Source: Thermoanaerobaculia bacterium
Lineage (GTDB): Bacteria; Acidobacteriota; Thermoanaerobaculia; Multivoradales; JAHEKO01
Length of the DNA stretch: 10,107 nt
Direction: 5' to 3'
Assembly (NCBI GenBank): GCA_029287645.1
Contig: JARFQS010000443.1
Span: 1-10,107 of the forward strand
Shown piece after piece: positions 5,581 to 10,107 of the stretch. A model generated the notes under the pieces. The model worked only from the letters and a program-made list of their open reading frames with translations, ran no database searches and had not been told where the DNA came from. A program made the translations under genes and the position numbers. Each line of letters begins with the position of its first letter. The stretch's first letter is position 1.

Positions 5581-7562
5581 ATCTTCTCCTCGCACCGCAC
5601 GTCGAGAGGTTTGGAGGTTCGATTCGGATCCACCGTGAGCCGACGTCGCACATCGCGGTAGCCCGCGCGGCTGCCTACCACCGTGTAGGTGCCTGGCCGA
5701 AGGTCCAGAACCTGCTGGCTGAACCTCCCCAAGCGACCGACTCGGTAGACCGTGACTTCAGTGAGGTTGTCGGAGACCAGCTCGACCCTGATAGGTGTGG
5801 TCGCAACGGCGATGCGCTCGGCCAGGCTCTCGATCTGGCGGCGAAGCATTGGGCCGGCTGGCTCTGTGGCCCTGGCGTCACTCAGCGCCTGTTCGGCTCT
5901 CTCCAACACCTCGTCGTCGGAGAGCCTCTCGGGATGAGCGATATGCGATTCCAGTTGCTCGGCAAGCTGAGACCGGACCTCGGCTCTGGCCTTGCCTTCT
6001 CGGGCGAAGCGAATCGTCGGGTCGAGAGCGAAAACCGCGTTGTACTCTCGAAGAGCCGACTCCCAGTCTTCGTTCTTCTCGAATTCCGCAGCCCTGGCGC
6101 GATGCTCCGAGATCGCTGCGATCCGCAGGTCTTCCTCGGCTTGGCTCAGCCCATCCGTGGCCTCAGAGGAGCCCGGCGAAAGCAGTAGCGCCCTCTGAAA
6201 GGCCTCTTTCGCCTGAGCGGACTCTCCGTTTGCCAGCGCTGCCAAGCCCTCCGACATCATCCGGCGAAACTCTGCTTTCGAGCTGGGCTCGACTTGGACC
6301 GCAGGCTCGACTCGAACAACGCCAGCCACCTGCTGAGCTGTCTCGGGCGGAGCAGGTTCGAAGATCTCTTCCTCTGCGGCAGGGGCTGGTCCTTGGCTGG
6401 CCGAAGTCTCGGGCGCACCCCCGAGTCCGGCAGACCTTTCGGGCTCGAGCGCCGCCGCATCGACCGGCGCTTCAGGACTCTTCTGTGTCGCCTCGACTTC
6501 CGCAACCGGCCCACTGGCGGATGCCTTGCGGCCCTCGGCTTCATTCCGTTTCCGCACCCAATCCGGCAGCCACAGAAAGACACCGAGCGCAAGGACTCCC
6601 AGCAATACGAAAGTCCCGAAGGTCAACCAGCGCCTTACCTTGCTTCCAGGGTCACCGCCCATGCGGTCAGGGAAGGGCTCCCTGCGAGCCTCCACCTTGG
6701 GAGGCGGAGTGACTCGGAATGCTGTCTGCCGAAGATCGGGCGCTCGTGTCCCGGTCGACCTCGATTTCGCTTCGATCCGTCGCAGTACTTTGCCTACCGA
6801 GGCCATCTCGGAGGGTCGATCAGCGGGAGACTTGGCCAGCATTCCGGTGAGTAGGCTCTGAAAGTCTGGCGGCAAGGATCTCTGGGGGTCGATGGGCTCC
6901 GGAATCTCGTGGAGAATCCGATCCTCGCTGGCATCGGGCCAAAAGGGGGGACGGCCCGAGACCAGGTGATACGCCAGGGTCCCCACTCCGTAGATGTCGT
7001 CGGATGGCTGAGGAGGCTCTCCAACCATCTGCTGAGGGCTCATGGAGAATCTCGACCCACCTCCCTCGAGAAGAAGGTCTCCCTCGCTCGGATTCAAGAC
7101 TCCAGCGATGCCGAAATCCATCAGCCGCGGCTGCCCGGAACGATCCATAAGCACGTTGCTGGCCTTGACGTCCCGATGCACCACTCCCGCCTGATGGGCG
7201 TACTCGAGAGCTGCAGTCAGCGGAATGAGAGCTTGCACGATGTCCTCTACGGCGGCACCCCGGAGGGACTCGATGGAGTCCCCTTCGACATGCTCCATCG
7301 TGATAAAGCTCACCCCCTCGCACTGGTGGAAATCGAAGACGCGGACGATGTTCGGATGAGACAGACTCCGCGTTTGCCGACACTCGTGACGCAGCAGATC
7401 GATCGTTTCCGGTGAGGCATCCTCCGGCACGAGCTTGGTCACCACTTCCTGGTTCAGCTGCCGATCTCGCGCCAGCCAGACCTCACCCATCCCACCGCTT
7501 CCCAAAGGCCGCAGCAGGGTGAATCGGGAGCAGAGAGTGGTACCGATTTCGAGCTGGAGCAT
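5577..7562 (-). CDS. Membrane Ser/Thr protein kinase (Hanks/PknB type) with TPR-like and PEGA extracytoplasmic region
   Basis: 661 residues from ATG 7562. Kinase domain about 14-265: glycine loop GSGGMGEV (21-28), ATP-anchoring Lys43, helix-C Glu60, catalytic HRDVKASN (129-136), DFG (149-151), DIYGVG in helix F (189-194) and the conserved Arg of ADRPS (249). All catalytic residues are present. The activation loop has no Thr; it reads GSRFSMSPQQ, so Ser stands where GT and APE-type residues usually occur. After a Pro-rich linker comes one membrane helix (about 312-332), then an Ala/Glu/Pro-rich stretch, TPR-like helices (about 430-520), more helix, and a C-terminal PEGA-type domain (about 590-655, with RPGTYTVVGSRAGYRDV). 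The outer half probably senses an envelope state shared with the PEGA/SUMF1 partner encoded next. A GTG at 7574 would add four residues and neither start has a good Shine-Dalgarno. No PP2C phosphatase gene is in the window. Confidence 0.94.
   Translation of the reverse strand: MLQLEIGTTLCSRFTLLRPLGSGGMGEVWLARDRQLNQEVVTKLVPEDASPETIDLLRHECRQTRSLSHPNIVRVFDFHQCEGVSFITMEHVEGDSIESLRGAAVEDIVQALIPLTAALEYAHQAGVVHRDVKASNVLMDRSGQPRLMDFGIAGVLNPSEGDLLLEGGGSRFSMSPQQMVGEPPQPSDDIYGVGTLAYHLVSGRPPFWPDASEDRILHEIPEPIDPQRSLPPDFQSLLTGMLAKSPADRPSEMASVGKVLRRIEAKSRSTGTRAPDLRQTAFRVTPPPKVEARREPFPDRMGGDPGSKVRRWLTFGTFVLLGVLALGVFLWLPDWVRKRNEAEGRKASASGPVAEVEATQKSPEAPVDAAALEPERSAGLGGAPETSASQGPAPAAEEEIFEPAPPETAQQVAGVVRVEPAVQVEPSSKAEFRRMMSEGLAALANGESAQAKEAFQRALLLSPGSSEATDGLSQAEEDLRIAAISEHRARAAEFEKNEDWESALREYNAVFALDPTIRFAREGKARAEVRSQLAEQLESHIAHPERLSDDEVLERAEQALSDARATEPAGPMLRRQIESLAERIAVATTPIRVELVSDNLTEVTVYRVGRLGRFSQQVLDLRPGTYTVVGSRAGYRDVRRRLTVDPNRTSKPLDVRCEEKI
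5586..5590 (-). promoter_or_regulatory. Shine-Dalgarno selecting the TTG start of the PEGA/SUMF1 gene
   Basis: AGGAG lies inside the last kinase codons and ends 5 bases before TTG 5580-5578. That TTG overlaps the kinase TGA stop (5579-5577) as TTGA. The competing GTG at 5595 has no such element upstream. The arrangement implies translational coupling of the kinase and its membrane partner. Confidence 0.6.
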
Positions 7563-7582
7563 ACGCCGGGACACCGCCGGAT

Positions 7583-8824
7583 TCAGTTGTCTACCGAAGT
7601 CCCTGCGGCCTGTCCGGCTTCGAAGTTGGGATCCACCGGCAGCCCCGTCTCCTCGGCGTAGATCTTGCGCAGCATCTCCCGCCAGTCCGCGAACTGCCCC
7701 TCCATCGTGCCGCTGAGGCGTAGCGTCTCGCCCTCGACCTCGACAACGAGTGGGGCTACTTCCACGTCCAGCGAGCCGCCCAGCTCACGCAGGGCCTCTA
7801 CATGGATCTTGGCCTCCTGGGACTTCGCCATACCGCTCTGAATGGCCGCCATGCCACCGATCAGTGCTACATCCCGTGCCACCCGTTCTGCGGTACTTCC
7901 ACCGCCCGGGGCGACGACGGCGCCGAAGATCGCCAGGGCACCTACGATCTTCTGCATCCGGGCCTGTCTCCGGAGCTTCTCCAGGGCCAGCTGCTCTTCG
8001 TAGCTGAAGGACCGCCAGTTGTCATAGGGTTCCGCCATCGAGGTGGTGAAGGTTGCGTAGTACTCGTTGAGAGTGTCGATGAAGGTGAAGTCGCGCTCGC
8101 GAATCTCGGTTATGCGAGCCATCATGGAGTCGTCCTCGGCGGGGAGGTGCTCCAACTGGTAGCGCTCCTTGCGATCGCGGCTGAGGTAGTCCTCGAACGC
8201 CACAGGGGCCACGTCCGCCGCGAAACGCATGTCGGCGATATTGCGCAGCTCCTCGAGCTCTCCCTGCTTTCTCTTCTGCCGCTCGACCAGCAGGTCGTTG
8301 GCGATCACGCTATACAGCTCGTGAAAAGGGTCCTGCTTCTTGACCTGGTCCGGAGAGTACGCTTGAACATCGGCCTCCTGCTTGTAACGCTTCTCGAACC
8401 AGATTTCCTCCGACGCATCCCGGACCTGGACTTCGACCACCAGGTCCTTACCGGTCGATTTGAGGATCTCGCCGGTCACGGTCAACTCTGCGCTGGAGGT
8501 GCCTTGCGGCATCACTCGCACCGCACCCCAGTTGCCCGTCGACTGCAACGTCTGCTTGAGCCGATAGGGAATGAACCTCGCCTCGGCCTTGCGCACCTCC
8601 GGAAACACTCCCTGCTTCTCGGCCTTGGTCACGGGCACACTCGGGTCCAGCAAGCCCGGATCGAAGACCTCGATGGTGACGTCCAGCAGAGTCTCTTCCG
8701 GGACCTCGGTCGCGGCTTGAATCAGAGTGACCGCGGGCGCCTTGCTGGACGAGCTCGTCGTCGCACAGCCGGGGAGCACCAGGGCCACCAGGGCCAGACA
8801 GGTAATTCCGTTCTGCAATCTCAT
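7583..8824 (-). CDS. Lipoprotein of unrecognised family, probably outer-membrane
   Basis: 413 residues. The signal peptide ends in lipobox LPGC, making Cys20 the lipidated residue. Ala at +2 rather than Asp predicts sorting to the outer membrane by the Lol rule. Residues about 45-150 alternate beta strands (LLDVTIEVFDPGLL, AVRVMPQ, AELTVTGEI, DLVVEVQVRDA) and may form a compact domain. Residues 155-290 are mostly charged helix, including YEEQLALEKLRRQARMQ. A Gly/Ala-rich hydrophobic stretch (about 293-333) could be a helical hairpin or a membrane-inserting segment. A short beta segment (351-372) and a helical tail rich in Trp and Arg follow. I cannot name a function. It lies 15 bases after the first lipoprotein and 20 bases before the kinase ATG, so it is probably part of the kinase's sensory or anchoring side. 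ATG 8824 has AGGGTGG about 6 bases upstream. Confidence 0.87.
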   Translation of the reverse strand: MRLQNGITCLALVALVLPGCATTSSSSKAPAVTLIQAATEVPEETLLDVTIEVFDPGLLDPSVPVTKAEKQGVFPEVRKAEARFIPYRLKQTLQSTGNWGAVRVMPQGTSSAELTVTGEILKSTGKDLVVEVQVRDASEEIWFEKRYKQEADVQAYSPDQVKKQDPFHELYSVIANDLLVERQKRKQGELEELRNIADMRFAADVAPVAFEDYLSRDRKERYQLEHLPAEDDSMMARITEIRERDFTFIDTLNEYYATFTTSMAEPYDNWRSFSYEEQLALEKLRRQARMQKIVGALAIFGAVVAPGGGSTAERVARDVALIGGMAAIQSGMAKSQEAKIHVEALRELGGSLDVEVAPLVVEVEGETLRLSGTMEGQFADWREMLRKIYAEETGLPVDPNFEAGQAAGTSVDN

Positions 8825-8839
8825 CCTCGACCACCCTGG

Positions 8840-9733
8840 TCAGCCGCGCTTCTTCTTCGCAGCCGCCTTGTATTCACGGTATTCGTCCCACAGCTTTTCG
8901 CGGAGCTCCGGATCCTCTTCGTTCATCGCGGCCTCTCGCAGCTGCCGAGCCACGATGTCGTCGTCGCTGCCGTCGGGGATATCCGGTGGAACCCTGCTAC
9001 TGCCACCGCTTCCGTCGCCAGCCGACGAGCCAGGCGTTGTCTCGGTTTCCTCGCCTGACGACTCGTCCGCATCGCCTCCCCCAGAGTCAGAACCCTGAGT
9101 GGCAGCAGCTGACTCCTCTCCCGTCTGTGTCCCACCGACTGGGTCTCCGAAGCCACTGTCGTCATCGACGAAACCTCCGCCTCCAACGGAAGACCCGGCA
9201 GCAGCCTCGGCCGCGGCCTCGGCCTCGGCACGCGCCTCAGCGGCCGTCTGCTGTTCGCTAGCCAACATGCCGTCGAACTTCTCGAGCGAGGCGATCAACT
9301 CCTGATCCAGCTCGGATGCTGGCTCGCCGACACCCCTGGACCCCGCCGGCTGCCCCGACCCACTCCCCGCATCGCTACTCTGGGGCTGATTCTCGCCTCC
9401 GCTGCCGCCCTGGGATGCAGGCGTAGCACCGCCGGCTTCCCCTCCTTCTCCTTCGGCAGAACCGTCCTCTCCAGAGGACGAGCCTTGGCCTTCCTGGCCA
9501 CCCGATGCGCCTCCACCTTCCGAGCCCGAGGTGCCTTCACCGCCGTCCTCCTGTGCCCCTTGCGAGGTTCCCTCGCCGCTCGATTCTTCCTCTCGAGCCG
9601 AGGTTGCCGAGCTTTCAGGCTCGGGGGGCGATGCAGGGGGTGCAGACGACTGCGTGCTCGCGCACGCCACGAGGAGAGCGAGACCCATCATGGATAGGGC
9701 CGCTGGCAGATATCTTCGAATCGCGGAGTCCAT
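8840..9733 (-). CDS. Low-complexity Ser/Gly/Glu-rich lipoprotein with ordered C-terminal tail
   Basis: 297 residues; first gene of the operon. A basic N-terminus and hydrophobic stretch end in LLVAC, so Cys24 should be lipidated; Ala at +2 predicts the outer membrane. Residues 30-140 and 180-247 are almost pure Ser, Gly, Glu, Gln, Ala and Asp and should be disordered. A helix at about 140-180 (ELDQELIASLEKFDGML, then an Ala/Glu repeat) and a tail at 248-297 (VPPDIPDGSDDDIVARQLRE, then EEDPELREKLWDEYREYK) have normal composition and are probably the interaction sites. The design suggests a flexible tether reaching from the outer membrane into the periplasm (inference). The reading frame is credible because it shares strand and spacing with the operon, has a clean lipobox and ends in an ordered tail. 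ATG 9733 follows an A-rich AAGAAAGAA element, a weak ribosome site. Confidence 0.85.
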   Translation of the reverse strand: MDSAIRRYLPAALSMMGLALLVACASTQSSAPPASPPEPESSATSAREEESSGEGTSQGAQEDGGEGTSGSEGGGASGGQEGQGSSSGEDGSAEGEGGEAGGATPASQGGSGGENQPQSSDAGSGSGQPAGSRGVGEPASELDQELIASLEKFDGMLASEQQTAAEARAEAEAAAEAAAGSSVGGGGFVDDDSGFGDPVGGTQTGEESAAATQGSDSGGGDADESSGEETETTPGSSAGDGSGGSSRVPPDIPDGSDDDIVARQLREAAMNEEDPELREKLWDEYREYKAAAKKKRG

Positions 9734-9867
9734 TTCTTTCTTTTGGCGGTCGCCTCTCCATCCAATAGAAGCCTTCGAGGTATCACATTCCCGGTGCGAC
9801 CTGGCGTGTTTCCTACTCTCGCCTCCCCTCCCGTCACTCGAGATCGAACCGGACCCACCTTCAATCT

Positions 9868-9883
9868 AGCAAATTATGGGCCA
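9868..9883 (-). promoter_or_regulatory. Candidate sigma-54 promoter of the operon
   Basis: Minus-strand TGGCCCATAATTTGCT matches the sigma-54 consensus TGGCACG-N4-TTGCW at TGGC and at TTGCT, with the required GG-N10-GC spacing (GG 9882-9881, GC 9870-9869). Only two of the twelve specified bases differ. It would start transcription near 9857, leaving a leader of about 125 bases before ATG 9733. The same bases contain CATAAT, which could be a sigma-70 -10 element, but there is no convincing -35 box 17 bases upstream. A single-site match can arise by chance. Confidence 0.42.
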
Positions 9884-9908
9884 GATCTCAGTGAGCCCGC
9901 GTTTCTCT

Positions 9909-9940
9909 GGCCAGCTCGCACTCGGTGCGGTGGAGCGGCC
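9909..9940 (-). terminator. Hairpin after the small membrane protein gene, possible terminator
   Basis: Ten bases after the TAG at 9952-9950 the minus strand can fold GGCCGCT with AGCTGGCC (one bulged T), enclosing a second perfect stem CGCAC-CGA-GTGCG. No T-run follows, so it is not a canonical intrinsic terminator. It may protect the 3' end or help factor-dependent termination. Confidence 0.35.
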
Positions 9941-9949
9941 GGAACCCAC

Positions 9950-10107
9950 CTAGAGCCAGAGCGTGAAGACCGCGAGGAGGACGAATGTCACCATGAAGAT
10001 CCAACGCCCCCACCGATCGACGCGGTTCGCCTGCTCCTCCCTTCCCAACCTGGCGAGGCGGGCCGTCACGATGACCTCACCCAGCGCACCAAAGACCAGG
10101 AGTGTCG
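9950..10107 (-). CDS. C-terminal end of an integral membrane protein (5' end outside window)
   Basis: An open frame enters from the right edge and ends at TAG 9952-9950, giving 51 visible residues. It contains a hydrophobic segment TLLVFGALGEVIVTARL, a charged loop LGREEQANRVDRW, and a final helix WIFMVTFVLLAVFTLWL. Codon third positions are strongly G/C, as in the neighbouring genes, which supports a real gene. The family cannot be told from this fragment. It is separated from the lipoprotein operon by the hairpin and promoter candidate, so it is probably a different transcription unit. Confidence 0.6.
   Translation of the reverse strand, partial: TLLVFGALGEVIVTARLARLGREEQANRVDRWGRWIFMVTFVLLAVFTLWL

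Larger units (their letters stand above)
9734..9949. other. Intergenic region and operon leader
   Basis: 216 bases without a credible gene on either strand. It separates the end of the small membrane protein gene from the first lipoprotein gene. It holds the hairpin at 9909-9940, the promoter candidate at 9868-9883 and, on the minus strand, a purine-rich leader of roughly 120 bases with a small imperfect hairpin (9779-9801). I see no riboswitch consensus that I can name. Confidence 0.7.

Noticed and set aside
5795..6712. 305-codon plus-strand open frame
   Set aside because: It is antisense to the kinase's TM and TPR region, is very Arg/Pro/Ser-rich and has no recognisable motif.
624..7562. 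Type VI secretion locus
   Set aside because: Kinase, FHA and SUMF1 modules resemble its regulatory branch, but there is no TssB/C, TssJ/L/M, Hcp, VgrG or ClpV.
7802..9058. 418-codon open frame on the plus strand
   Set aside because: It lies antisense to two lipoprotein genes with clear lipoboxes and operon spacing. Its residue pattern shows no domain and reflects high-GC antisense openness.
8980..9660. DNA repeat or CRISPR-like array in the Ser/Gly-rich region
   Set aside because: The repetitiveness is amino-acid low complexity with varied codons; there is no regular repeat-spacer unit.
1..10107. tRNA, rRNA, insertion sequences or integrase genes
   Set aside because: No cloverleaf, rRNA segment, transposase motif or terminal inverted repeat was seen on either strand.

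Overview
The window is GC-rich and almost entirely coding. All credible genes lie on the minus strand, so they read from high to low coordinates. Lipoboxes, an ExbB-type channel protein and a PASTA-less Hanks-type kinase point to a Gram-negative (diderm) bacterium. A proteobacterium, probably gammaproteobacterial, is my best guess from gene style, but no rRNA or taxonomic marker is present.

Layout in transcription order: (a) 10107-9950, the 3' end of an unrelated small membrane protein; (b) 9949-9734, a 216-base intergenic region with a hairpin after that gene and a candidate sigma-54 promoter (GG-N10-GC) for what follows; (c) a tightly packed eight-gene run: Ser/Gly/Glu-rich lipoprotein (9733-8840), second lipoprotein (8824-7583), membrane Ser/Thr kinase with an extracytoplasmic TPR-like region and PEGA domain (7562-5577), FHA-like/TM/five-PEGA/SUMF1 protein (5580-3142), 78-aa membrane-tethered acidic protein (3114-2878), MotA/TolQ/ExbB-type channel protein (2863-2042), Hsp70/actin-like protein with C-terminal FHA domain (2036-624), and a TM/coiled-coil/VWA protein (619 to beyond position 1, cut by the window edge). 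Spacings run from 4-base overlaps to 27 bases, which supports one operon.

Together the genes look like an envelope-spanning, kinase-regulated machine. Two predicted outer-membrane lipoproteins and PEGA/SUMF1 domains lie on the periplasmic side. The kinase and FHA modules signal in the cytoplasm. An ExbB-like protein is paired with a single-TM protein whose transmembrane Asp resembles that of ExbD/MotB but whose cargo is a VWA domain, which would give an ion-driven force unit. Kinase plus membrane SUMF1 protein plus outer-membrane lipoprotein recalls the TagQ/TagR/PpkA regulatory branch of type VI secretion, yet no secretion-system core gene is present. I know of no named system with this gene set. 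Its substrate and purpose cannot be read from the sequence.
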